Shown here: piece by piece, positions 1-6,751 of the stretch
Layout of the letters: each line of letters opens with the position of its first letter
Position numbering within the stretch: position 1 is the first letter of the stretch
NCBI RefSeq assembly: GCF_000411975.1
Contig: NZ_ASXG01000138.1
Location: 1 to 53,788 of the forward strand
Direction of reading: 5' to 3'
Length of the DNA stretch: 53,788 nt
Source of the DNA: Amycolatopsis orientalis DSM 43388
Lineage (GTDB): Bacteria > Actinomycetota > Actinomycetes > Mycobacteriales > Pseudonocardiaceae
Translations under genes and position numbers: made by a program
Notes under the pieces: model-generated
Told to the model about the DNA's origin: nothing
The model's database searches: none
Seen by the model: only the letters and a program-made list of their open reading frames with translations

Positions 1-61
1 CGAGATCAGCAAGCGCTTCGACAACGCCGTCGCCGGCGGCAACGGCCTCCTGCTCAGCTGA
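1..61 (+). CDS. C-terminal end of an unrecognised protein (cut by window edge)
   Basis: An open frame enters from the left edge and ends with EISKRFDNAVAGGNGLLLS and TGA at 59-61. A strong hairpin follows 23 bases later, which fits the end of a transcription unit. Too little protein is visible to name a family. Confidence 0.6.
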   Translation, partial: EISKRFDNAVAGGNGLLLS

Positions 62-83
62 GCGCGACGCACTGAAGGCACCG

Positions 84-126
84 GAAACGGGGTCTGGCCC
101 ACGCGGCCGGGCCCCGTTTCGCTTTT
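84..126 (+). terminator. Intrinsic terminator after the first gene
   Basis: GAAACGGGGTCTGGCC at 84-99 pairs, with a small internal mismatch, with GGCCGGGCCCCGTTTC at 105-120. A CTTTT tract follows at 122-126. The position just after the stop codon and the T-run support an intrinsic terminator. Nothing gene-like is visible between 127 and 416. Confidence 0.75.
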
Positions 127-416
127 CGGGGAGTGCGGTCGCCCGGGTGGGGGAAATCGCTGCGGCACAGGTCGGGAACTGCCCGTCCGCCCGCGCCCGT
201 CCGCCCGAAAACCTGGCCGCGCCGCCTGGATCCGGGGTGGATGGCGCACAGCCGCCGAATGCGCACGCCGATTTGTCGTTCGCGAAAGGGCACCCGATTC
301 AGCGAGATTCGGCGGCATTCGGTGGGTTCTTTCCCCGAACGGAAAAAGCGCCTGGACAGAGACCGGCCGGCCCGGCACCCTGGTAGCGCGACCATGCCGG
401 GGGCAGGGGGAGCCAC

Positions 417-1268
417 ATGGCGTTGCGCGTTCATTTCACCGACGACGATTTCGGCCGGACGAGGCGGCGCACCGGCCCCGATCCGCTGTGGGAACTGGTG
501 CTGAGCCTCACGGCGCTGCAGAGCCGTCGCCCGGCGGGCGGGCCGCGGGTCTGGTCCGCGCGGGTCCGCAAGCAGCTTCGCCGGGAGGGCTTGTTTCCGC
601 GGCCGCGTCCCGCGCTGGAGTTCCGCAACCGGGCGGTGAATGCGCTGCCGTCCGGCCCGGGACTGCTGAGAACGGCGGAGCGGAGGCGCGAGATCGGTCC
701 GGTCGCAGGGGACGGCGTGGTGCGCGTGGAGAAAACCAGGCTGCGCGCCGGTCCTCGGACGTTCTCCGTGCACGGGGCCACTCGCGAGCTGCTCGAATCG
801 GCGTTCACCGCGGCGCGAGAGGCCCCGATCCGGCCGCCCGCCGTCGACCGGCAGAGCGCGCCGATGCGCTGGGAGAGGCCGGAATTGTCCGGCGCACCTC
901 CCGCGGACCGCAGTGTCTACTTCGGAGGGTTGCTCGTGATCCCGGCCTCTTTCCGGCTCGTGGAACCGGCGACCGGGCCGGAGCCGCCGGTGGTACTGGA
1001 CCGGGCCGCGGAACGTGCGCTCGAAGCCGCCCCGGACCCGTTGCCGGACCTGCTCGGCCCGACCCGGGCCCGCGCGCTCCACGCCCTGGCGGTCCCGCGG
1101 TCCACCGCCGAACTGGCCGGGGAGATCGGCGTGACCCCGGTCGCGGCGAGCAAGCACGCGGTCGTCCTGCGTCGCGCGGGACTGGTCGAGACCCAGCAGG
1201 ACGGGAGTACCGTCCGGCATGCGGTGACGGCTGTCGGACAGGCGTTGCTGAGTGCGTCCTTCGGGTGA
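417..1268 (+). CDS. ArsR-like winged-helix transcriptional regulator (283 aa)
   Basis: The N-terminus (MALRVHFTDDDFGRTR, then WELVLSLTALQ) matches a family of actinomycete regulators that begin MALR-hydrophobic-HFT and end in an ArsR-type helix-turn-helix. That HTH is visible near residues 217-265 (RARALHALAVPRSTAELAGE, then a recognition helix containing VAASKHAVVL). The middle region is a ligand or dimer domain of unknown specificity and seems shorter than in relatives of about 330 residues. The start ATG has GGGGGAG about 6 bases upstream. It stands alone, so its targets cannot be read from context. Function as a DNA-binding regulator is inferred from the HTH. Confidence 0.75.
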   Translation: MALRVHFTDDDFGRTRRRTGPDPLWELVLSLTALQSRRPAGGPRVWSARVRKQLRREGLFPRPRPALEFRNRAVNALPSGPGLLRTAERRREIGPVAGDGVVRVEKTRLRAGPRTFSVHGATRELLESAFTAAREAPIRPPAVDRQSAPMRWERPELSGAPPADRSVYFGGLLVIPASFRLVEPATGPEPPVVLDRAAERALEAAPDPLPDLLGPTRARALHALAVPRSTAELAGEIGVTPVAASKHAVVLRRAGLVETQQDGSTVRHAVTAVGQALLSASFG

Positions 1269-1572
1269 CAAGGAATGATTGTGCGGGCGGGAAGAATTCC
1301 ACGTACTAGCGGAGTAGCGCGGCAATTGACGACATGCCCGGAATCCGGTGTGTCCCTTCCGTTCGGAATGGAACACGGTGCCGTGGAAGCGAATCGGCCC
1401 TGGCCACCAGGTGGCCTCGGGGTGGCGTTACCCACGAATGAGTGAAAAGAACGGGTGAAATCGGCCGGCCGGGTCGGTGCCGAGTGCCCGCCGCGGGCGC
1501 TTTTCCGCGCGACTTGGGCACATTTGTCGGCAACCCCTGCCGCGGCCCTGGTTTTCCGGGCATTCTCGGAGC
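1269..1572. other. Intergenic stretch with one perfect dyad
   Basis: No gene is supported in these 304 bases. The one notable element is a perfect dyad, GGCCACC-A-GGTGGCC at 1402-1416, without a T-run. It could be an operator or a weak hairpin. Confidence 0.5.
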
Positions 1573-2076
1573 ATGGCTTCTGGTGGTTTCCGCGCGTCCG
1601 CGGCGCGCGGGCGCGTGTTCCTCGTGCCGGTGCTGGCCGCGGCGGTCGCGGTCTCGGCGCTGGCCGGGGTCTGGCTGGGGCTGTGGATCCACCGGCAGGG
1701 CTCGGCGGCGATCGACCGCGCGCCCGGGAGGTCTGTCGTCGCCGCTGTCCAGCCGGGATCGGGCGCGCTGCGCGGAACCGAGGGTGCCGCGATCCCCGAT
1801 CCGCGGCGCGTGCGGTGGACCGCCCCGGACGGCGGCGTCGAGGAAGCGACCATCCCGCTGCGCTCCGACCCGGCGGCGCGCAGCCGGACCCGCATCCGCG
1901 TGGACGCGCGGGGCCAGCTCCGGTCGTCCTCCCCGGACCGCCTCGACGTGCTGTCGGTGTCGGTGATCACGACGGTCGCCTGGGAACTGGTCACCGCGAT
2001 CGCGGGATTCGCGCTGTACCGCCGTTTCACGCGGGGCGCACCGCTGCCTGAGGGGCGCGCGGGTTCGCTGCGGTGA
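1573..2076 (+). CDS. Rv1733c-like two-helix membrane protein (167 aa)
   Basis: The protein has one transmembrane helix near residues 13-38 (VFLVPVLAAAVAVSALAGVW) and a second near 131-150 (VITTVAWELVTAIAGFALYR). The extracytoplasmic segment between them contains VRWTAPDGG. This layout and the W-x-H-R motif after helix 1 match the Rv1733c family of mycobacterial and streptomycete membrane proteins, whose biochemical role is unknown. ATG at 1573 places the first helix close to the N-terminus. A start at 1477 would add 32 Arg/Pro-rich residues and is less likely. The Shine-Dalgarno sequence is weak. Confidence 0.7.
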   Translation: MASGGFRASAARGRVFLVPVLAAAVAVSALAGVWLGLWIHRQGSAAIDRAPGRSVVAAVQPGSGALRGTEGAAIPDPRRVRWTAPDGGVEEATIPLRSDPAARSRTRIRVDARGQLRSSSPDRLDVLSVSVITTVAWELVTAIAGFALYRRFTRGAPLPEGRAGSLR

Positions 2077-2179
2077 GGTCGCGCTTGCGGCGATTGGCGG
2101 GTGGGCCTGACCGCGAGGCGGCCGTGGTGAATTGCCGGGTGCGACGTTGTCTTCCGCGGCGAGGCGGCGGGGATGGGCA

Positions 2180-2316
2180 TCGCGGTGGTCAGCGGCGCGG
2201 GGCCTGGTCGCGCGGGCGGTGTGCCTGTGGCTGCGGTGAGTCGGCGGGCGCACGGGGCGAGGCTCGCGGTTGCCGGGCCTGGCCGCGCGGATTGCGAGGA
2301 GAGCCTCGCATTTGCG
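2180..2316 (+). repeat. 137-bp direct repeat, copy 1
   Basis: Read base by base, this segment is identical to 2409-2545. It begins TCGCGGTGGTCAGCGGCG and ends AGCCTCGCATTTGCG. Confidence 0.9.
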
Positions 2317-2408
2317 GTGACTGGCGGTGCGGAGCCCGGTCGCGGGCGGCGTGCCGCAGTCGCGGTGAGTCGGTGGACGGGGCGGGGCGGCGGGGGTGTG
2401 TCTCGCGC

Positions 2409-2545
2409 TCGCGGTGGTCAGCGGCGCGGGGCCTGGTCGCGCGGGCGGTGTGCCTGTGGCTGCGGTGAGTCGGCGGGCGCACGGGGCGAGGCTCGCGGTT
2501 GCCGGGCCTGGCCGCGCGGATTGCGAGGAGAGCCTCGCATTTGCG
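2409..2545 (+). repeat. 137-bp direct repeat, copy 2
   Basis: Identical to 2180-2316 over 137 bases, 229 bases downstream of it. Such perfect identity inside an otherwise diverged array suggests a recent duplication or gene conversion. Confidence 0.9.
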
Positions 2546-2801
2546 ATAAGGGCCGGTCGCGCGGGCGGCGTGCCTGAAGCTGCGGTGAATCGGCGGGCGC
2601 GCGGGGCGCGGGCAACCTCGCGCTTGCGGCAGTCAGAAGTGCGAGGGCTTGCCCGCCGGAGCGATGTGGCGGCGGCCGAGGCGAACCGCCGGGCGAAGCG
2701 CGGGACTTCCTGGGCTAGCCATGAGCGATCAAGCGGGGCGGAGCCCGGTCATGCGAGTGCCCCGGCCGAAGCACGCCACCCGGCCCCGGCCAAGCGCGGC
2801 C

Positions 2802-3083
2802 TCAACGCCAGTGACAGCGGTAAAACCAGACGATCGCGAGCGGAACGGCCGTCGTGAGCACCGCGCCGACCGCGATCGGCGGGGCGGAACCCATGCCGAA
2901 TCCGACCACCAGGGTGACCAGCCCGACGAGGAACACGCTGAGCACCCCGAGGGTGGCCGCGGCGAAGGTGATCACCGGGGTCGGACGGAACTTCTCGAAT
3001 TTGCGGGCCAGGCGCGGGTTTTCCTGGGCGAGGCGGCGTTCGATCTCGTCCAGCTGGTGTTGTTCGTGGTCGCGCAGCGCCAT
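2802..3083 (-). CDS. DUF3040 membrane protein (93 aa)
   Basis: The sequence starts MALRDHEQHQLDEIERRLAQENP. This is the DUF3040 signature: a cytoplasmic helix with EQ..L.EIER.L...DP, followed by two transmembrane helices near residues 35-60 and 65-85. These are small membrane proteins of unknown function, common in actinobacteria. ATG at 3083 has GGCGGAG about 6 bases upstream. An upstream ATG at 3134 would add 17 residues without family similarity. A second DUF3040 gene lies at 47501-47779. Confidence 0.85.
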   Translation of the reverse strand: MALRDHEQHQLDEIERRLAQENPRLARKFEKFRPTPVITFAAATLGVLSVFLVGLVTLVVGFGMGSAPPIAVGAVLTTAVPLAIVWFYRCHWR

Positions 3084-3228
3084 GGTCCGCTCCGCCCGTC
3101 GACCTTGCCGGGAGTTCTCCGCTGATTCTGCCACGAAACGCGGCCGGAATCCGGGGCCGATTCCGATTCGGCGCCCCGGGCGGGGGAGCGGGCGGCCCGC
3201 CGCCTGGCAGCGGGCCGCCCGGTCCGGG

Positions 3229-3495
3229 TCAGTCGCGGCGGCGGCCGCCCACGATGAGCCGGTAGCCGGTCAGGATGACCAGCGCGCCCAGCACCGCGAG
3301 ACCCCACGTGCGCAGGTCGAAGAACGTCCCGAGCTGGGTGTGGAACAGCGTTTTGCCGATCCACCCGCCCACGAACGCGCCTCCGATCCCGAGCAGGATG
3401 GTGATGATGCAGCCGCCCGGGTCCTTGCCCGGCATGAGGGCCTTCGCGATCAATCCGGCGATCAGGCCCAGCACGATCCAGCTGACAACGCCCAC
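3229..3495 (-). CDS. GlsB/YeaQ/YmgE-family stress membrane protein (88 aa)
   Basis: The sequence VGVVSWIVLGLIAGLIAKAL, then GKDPGGCIITILLGIGGAFVGGWIG, is the glycine-rich transglycosylase-associated fold with two to three membrane helices. Family members are small inner-membrane proteins linked to envelope or general stress. The GTG start at 3495 is chosen because GAGGAGAGG stands about 6 bases upstream and the family begins near MG..SWI. No GGGTA-type stress promoter is visible upstream. Confidence 0.88.
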   Translation of the reverse strand: MGVVSWIVLGLIAGLIAKALMPGKDPGGCIITILLGIGGAFVGGWIGKTLFHTQLGTFFDLRTWGLAVLGALVILTGYRLIVGGRRRD

Positions 3496-3619
3496 GTCGG
3501 TCCTCTCCTCGGTACGGCGGCGGCCCGCTGCGGGCCGCCCCTGGCCGGACCAGGATGGCATGGTCCGACCGGGTGGCGCGCGCCAGATGCGGGGCTACTT
3601 TCCGTAGTACCGCCCGGAG

Positions 3620-4516
3620 TCAGCGGCGCAGGGCGGTTTCAGTGTCCATATGCGACAGTTTCGCCGGATTGCGCACCGCGTACAGGCCGGTGATCTTGCC
3701 CTCGTCGACGCGCAGGGTGAGGACGGTGTCGACCTCGCCTTCGAGTTCCAGCACCAGCGCCGGGTGCCCATTGACCACCGCCGGGCGCAGCGGCGCGGGG
3801 AGCCGGGTGCTTCCGGCGGCCAGCAGCCGCGCGACCTTGTCCGCGCCGACGACCGGCCGCGGCACCGCCTGCTTCACGCCGCCGCCGTCGCCGAGGAAGA
3901 CGACGTCCGGGGCGAGCAGGTCGAGCAGTCCCTGCAGGTCGCCGGTCTCGACGGCCTTCTGGAACGCGTCGAGCGCGCCGCGGGTTTCGGCGGGCGTGAC
4001 GTCGCCGCGCGGACGGCGGGCGGAGACGTGCGACCGCGCCCGGTGCCCGATCTGGCGCACCGCGGCCGGGGTTTTGCCGACGGCTTCGGCGATTTCGTCG
4101 TAGGGCAGGTCGAAAACCTCGCGCAGCACGAACACCGCGCGCTCGGTCGGCCGCAGCGTTTCGAGCACCAGGAGCATCGCCATCGAGACGCTGTCGGCGA
4201 GTTCCGCGTCCTCGGCCACGTCCGGCGCGGTGAGCAGCGGCTCGGGCAGCCAGGTGCCGACGTAGGACTCCTTGCGCCGGTCGAGCGCGCGCAGCCGGGT
4301 CAGCGCCTGGCGCGTGGTGATCCGGACGAGGTAGGCGCGGTGCTCGCGGATCTGGGCGAGGTCGACTCCGGCCCACTTCAGCCAGGTTTCCTGCAGCACG
4401 TCCTCGGCGTCGGCGGCCGAGCCGAGCATCTCGTAGGCCACGGTGAACAGCAGGTTCCGGTGGGCGAGGAAGGTCTCGGTGGCGAGGTCCGGGCTCGCTT
4501 CGCCGGGCGCTGGCAT
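3620..4516 (-). CDS. ECF41-type (SigJ-like) RNA polymerase sigma factor (298 aa)
   Basis: Sigma region 2 lies at about residues 14-82 (YEMLGSAADAEDVLQETWLKW) and region 4 at about 115-162 (LRPTERAVFVLREVFDLPYDEIAEAVGKTPAAVRQI). A SnoaL-like extension runs from about 175 to the end. Three signatures of group ECF41 are present: WLPEP in the linker (residues 89-93), DGGG (210-213) and an NPxKL-type motif (NPAKL, 283-287). In this group the C-terminal domain controls sigma activity in place of a classical anti-sigma factor. ATG at 4516 has AAGGAG 7 bases upstream. ECF41 genes normally neighbour a COE-type gene (carboxymuconolactone decarboxylase, oxidoreductase or epimerase); none is next to this one. 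Confidence 0.92.
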   Translation of the reverse strand: MPAPGEASPDLATETFLAHRNLLFTVAYEMLGSAADAEDVLQETWLKWAGVDLAQIREHRAYLVRITTRQALTRLRALDRRKESYVGTWLPEPLLTAPDVAEDAELADSVSMAMLLVLETLRPTERAVFVLREVFDLPYDEIAEAVGKTPAAVRQIGHRARSHVSARRPRGDVTPAETRGALDAFQKAVETGDLQGLLDLLAPDVVFLGDGGGVKQAVPRPVVGADKVARLLAAGSTRLPAPLRPAVVNGHPALVLELEGEVDTVLTLRVDEGKITGLYAVRNPAKLSHMDTETALRR

Positions 4517-4554
4517 GGGTGGCTCCTTCGCGTTCTGGGGTCGATCGCCCATAG

Positions 4555-4581
4555 GACGCCGGCCGCCGGGAGTTTGTGACA
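4555..4581 (-). promoter_or_regulatory. ECF41-type promoter of the sigma-factor gene
   Basis: On the minus strand TGTCACA (4581-4575) is followed after exactly 16 bases by CGTC (4558-4555). These are the -35 and -10 elements described for ECF41 sigma factors. The predicted transcript would start about 30 bases before the ATG at 4516, suggesting autoregulation. Confidence 0.8.
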
Positions 4582-4667
4582 GCCCCGCCGGGGAGACTCC
4601 TCGCACGGACTCCCCGCGGGATGCGAGGGTAGCCGGAAAGGACCTCGGCGGAGAGGAGTTCGCGACG

Positions 4668-5291
4668 ATGGCGGAGCGGGGACCGGACTGGCTGCGGCGG
4701 ACCTGGGACAAGGCTGCGCCGCGATACGACCGCGACATCGCCTGGCTCGAACGGGCCCTGCTCGCCGACGGCCGCCAATGGGTGTGCGGGCAGGCGGAGG
4801 GGGATGTGCTGGAGGTCGCCGTCGGGACCGGCCGGAATCTGCCGTGGTACCCGCCGGACGTGCGCTTGACCGGGATCGACCTCAGCCCCTCGATGCTGGA
4901 CCTGGCCCGCCGCCGGGCCGCCGAGACCGGCCGCGAGGCGACGCTGACCGAGGCCGACGCGCAGTCCCTTCCGTTCCCGGACCGCACGTTCGACACGGTC
5001 GTCTGCACGCTGGGCCTGTGCGGCGTCCCGGACGAACGCGGCGCGATCGCCGAGATGCACCGGGTGCTGCGGCCGGGCGGGCGGTTGCTGCTGCTGGACC
5101 ACGTCGGCAGCCACCGCCGGTTCGTGCTCGCCGCGCAGCGGCTGCTGGAGAAGCTGACCGTGTGGCAGCTGGGGGACTACCTGACCCGCCGTCCGCTTCC
5201 GTTGCTCGCCTCGGCCGGGTTCGAGGTGGAGCGGGCGGAGCGGAGCAAGGCCGGCATCGTCGAGCGGTTGGCCGCACGGAAGTTCGCCTGA
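4668..5291 (+). CDS. Class I SAM-dependent methyltransferase (207 aa)
   Basis: The UbiE/phosphatidylethanolamine-methyltransferase-like fold is visible: motif I VLEVAVGTGRN at about residues 47-57, an acidic loop after LTGIDLSPSM, then ADAQSLPFPDRTFD and an HRVLRPGG motif. No substrate-specific feature is recognised. ATG at 4668 has GAGAGGAG about 8 bases upstream. It is divergent from the ECF41 sigma gene across 151 bases. A GACT-N15-GGGTAG element at 4608-4632 loosely fits the stress-type promoters seen near 49 kb. Substrate unknown. Confidence 0.8.
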   Translation: MAERGPDWLRRTWDKAAPRYDRDIAWLERALLADGRQWVCGQAEGDVLEVAVGTGRNLPWYPPDVRLTGIDLSPSMLDLARRRAAETGREATLTEADAQSLPFPDRTFDTVVCTLGLCGVPDERGAIAEMHRVLRPGGRLLLLDHVGSHRRFVLAAQRLLEKLTVWQLGDYLTRRPLPLLASAGFEVERAERSKAGIVERLAARKFA

Positions 5292-5295
5292 TCCT

Positions 5296-5312
5296 GTACA
5301 GTCGTATTGTAC
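5296..5312. promoter_or_regulatory. Candidate operator, GTACA-N7-TGTAC
   Basis: Perfect 5-base arms separated by 7 bases lie 19 bases before the ATG at 5332, in front of the small membrane protein and TetR pair. A dyad of this size at this place fits a TetR-family autoregulatory operator. Confidence 0.45.
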
Positions 5313-5331
5313 GTTCGTATGGGAGGGTGCG

Positions 5332-5520
5332 ATGAAGGGGAAACAGGTCCTGGTCGGCGTGCTGATGGTGGTCGCCGGTGCAGTGCTGTACTTCGTGTTC
5401 CGCGACGTCGAGACGCCGGTGGTCGGGCTGCGGCAGGTCGGCGTGGTCGTGGGGGTGCTCGGGGTGCTGGAACTCGTCGCGGTCGCATGGCAGGCGCGCA
5501 CGGGGGCGTCCCGGGAGTGA
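5332..5520 (+). CDS. Small two-helix membrane protein (62 aa)
   Basis: The hydrophobic segments VLVGVLMVVAGAVLYFVF (residues about 6-23) and VGVVVGVLGVLELVAVAW (about 36-53) indicate two transmembrane helices with a short loop between them. ATG has GGGAGGG 6 bases upstream. Its stop overlaps the likely GTG start of the following tetR gene (GTGA), suggesting translational coupling. I do not recognise the family. Confidence 0.7.
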   Translation: MKGKQVLVGVLMVVAGAVLYFVFRDVETPVVGLRQVGVVVGVLGVLELVAVAWQARTGASRE

Positions 5521-6038
5521 ATCGAGCCACCCACCTGCTCGACGCGGTGCTGAATGTCTTGGCGGAGCACGGAATTGGCGCGCTGAGTGTCCGGACGGTC
5601 GCTGCGGCGGCAGGGGTTTCCCCGGCTCAAGTGCAGTACTACTACCGGACGAAGAACGACCTCGTGCGCGCCGGTTTCGAGTACGCGGGCGAGCAATTCC
5701 TGGCCGAAATCGAAGCGGCGCAACCGAAATCGATCGCCGGATTCGTCGAACTGTGGCTGCCGCTGGACGAAGCTCGCGCTCGACGGGCTCGGGTGTGGCT
5801 CGCGTACGCGGCGGCAGCCGTGGTGGATCCGGTGCTGCGGAAGGAAAACGCGAACCTCGATCGCGAGCTGCGGCAGTGGTGTGTCGAAGCCGGGTTGTCC
5901 GAGGACCTGGCGGCGCAGGTGCTCGCGATGATCGACGGCGTGACGCTGCAGTGCCTGTCGTTGCCGATGGCGGACCGGCAGGCGCTGGCGGACCGGACGA
6001 TCGGCGCGTTCCTGGCTGCGCTACCTGGCCAGATGTAA
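5517..6038 (+). CDS. TetR-family transcriptional regulator (173 aa)
   Basis: A TetR N-terminal HTH is clear in the first 50 residues: LLDAVLNVLAEHGIGALSVRTVA, then AGVSPAQVQYYYRTKNDLVRAGF. The rest is an all-helical ligand domain ending GAFLAALPGQM. The GTG at 5517 gives a 4-base overlap with the upstream gene. An in-frame ATG at 5487 would add 10 residues and remains possible. The stop codon lies inside the palindrome at 6034-6049, and chrB starts 21 bases later. It may repress its own operon and/or the ChrB/MFS genes. The ligand is unknown. Confidence 0.85.
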   Translation: MNRATHLLDAVLNVLAEHGIGALSVRTVAAAAGVSPAQVQYYYRTKNDLVRAGFEYAGEQFLAEIEAAQPKSIAGFVELWLPLDEARARRARVWLAYAAAAVVDPVLRKENANLDRELRQWCVEAGLSEDLAAQVLAMIDGVTLQCLSLPMADRQALADRTIGAFLAALPGQM

Positions 6039-6049
6039 CACGTGCTACA
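6034..6049. promoter_or_regulatory. 16-bp near-perfect palindrome TGTAACACGTGCTACA
   Basis: Seven of the eight base pairs of the dyad match; only A/C at the fifth position breaks symmetry. It contains the tetR stop codon and ends 9 bases before the chrB GTG. It is a strong operator candidate for the TetR protein or for ChrB itself. Confidence 0.6.
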
Positions 6050-6058
6050 TTCAACGCC

Positions 6059-6589
6059 GTGGCAGAGGACAAGTGGCTCGTGCTGGTCGTGCGGGTGCCG
6101 TCCGCGCCGTCGCGGCATCGGGTCGCCGTCTGGCGCGAGCTGCGCCGGGTCGGTGCGTTGTCGCTCGGGCAGGGCGCCTGGGCGGTGCCGGACGTGCCCG
6201 GGTTCGCCGGCGGGGTCGCCCGCGTCGCGGAGCTGGCCGAACGCGGCGAGGGCGAGGTCATCGCGCTCGACGCCGCCGAACGCGGCGGTTCGCGCCTGGT
6301 CGAGCTGTTCACCGCCGAGCGGGAAGAGGAGTGGACGGAGTTCGTCGCCGACTGCGGGAAGTTCGACGCCGAGATCGCCAAGGAAATCCGGATCGGCAAG
6401 TTCACCATGGCCGAACTGGAGGAGGAAGAGCAGAGCCTCGAGCGGTTGCGGCGCTGGCATCGGGAGCTGAAGGCCCGGGACGTGTTCGGCGCGCCCTCGG
6501 CGGCGGAGGCCGAGCAGCGGCTGAAGCAGTGCGCGGAGCGGCTGGCAGACTACACCGAGCGGGTTTTCCAAGCCCTGCACCAGATGTGA
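6059..6589 (+). CDS. ChrB N-terminal-domain protein (176 aa)
   Basis: The opening WLVLVVRVPSAPSRHRVAVW, then RELRRVGALSLGQGAWAVP, matches the N-terminal domain of ChrB, the chromate-sensing regulatory protein of chromate-resistance loci. The C-terminal half is a charged helical region (EEEEQSLERLRRWHRELKARDVF). Full-length ChrB proteins are longer, so this is a short form. The start is GTG at 6059; no good Shine-Dalgarno sequence is seen, and translation may depend on coupling to tetR. No ChrA-type chromate transporter is present; an MFS transporter follows instead. A role in chromate is therefore only an inference. Confidence 0.75.
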   Translation: MAEDKWLVLVVRVPSAPSRHRVAVWRELRRVGALSLGQGAWAVPDVPGFAGGVARVAELAERGEGEVIALDAAERGGSRLVELFTAEREEEWTEFVADCGKFDAEIAKEIRIGKFTMAELEEEEQSLERLRRWHRELKARDVFGAPSAAEAEQRLKQCAERLADYTERVFQALHQM

Positions 6590-6591
6590 GG

Positions 6592-6748
6592 GCGGTGCCG
6601 GTGTTGTCTCGTGTCGCGGGTTTCGCCGCGGAGGTAAGGGCGGCGGAGGCGACAGCGGTGCGGGTGGTGTGTCGTGTCGCGGGCTTCGCGGCGGGGGCGG
6701 CGCCGGTGTTGTGTCGAGTCGCGGGTATCGCCGCGGAGGCAAGGGTTT
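6592..6748 (+). repeat. Three degenerate copies of a ~52-base unit
   Basis: The spacer between chrB and the MFS gene contains GCCGGTGTTGTCTCGTGTCG (from 6597) and GCCGGTGTTGTGTCGAGTCG (from 6702), 105 bases apart. A weaker copy lies between them (GCGGGTGGTGTGTCGTGTCG). Each is followed by a GCGGGTWTCGCCGCGGAGG-like stretch. The last copy supplies the AAGGG Shine-Dalgarno of the MFS gene. Confidence 0.7.
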
Positions 6749-6751
6749 CCG

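Larger units (their letters stand above)
2077..2801. repeat. Gene-free GC-rich minisatellite block
   Basis: This 725-base stretch is built from diverged copies of a unit of roughly 115 bases. Each copy carries the phrases GCGGTGAGTCGGCGGGCG, GGTCGCGCGGGCGGTGTGCC and CCTCGCATTTGCG. Two copies contain a perfect 137-bp repeat (2180-2316 and 2409-2545). A weaker copy lies at about 2553-2640. The copies are 229 bases apart, which is not a multiple of three, so the same DNA would be read in different frames. That argues that the open frames here are not genes. Confidence 0.8.

Noticed and set aside
1402..1416. GGCCACC-A-GGTGGCC as a terminator of the ArsR-like gene
   Set aside because: It lies 134 bases after the stop with a one-base loop and no T-run, so it is more like an operator. 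No target is apparent.
2073..2857. Several open frames in the minisatellite
   Set aside because: The repeat offset of 229 bases changes frame between identical copies, and the translations are low-complexity Arg/Gly/Ala.
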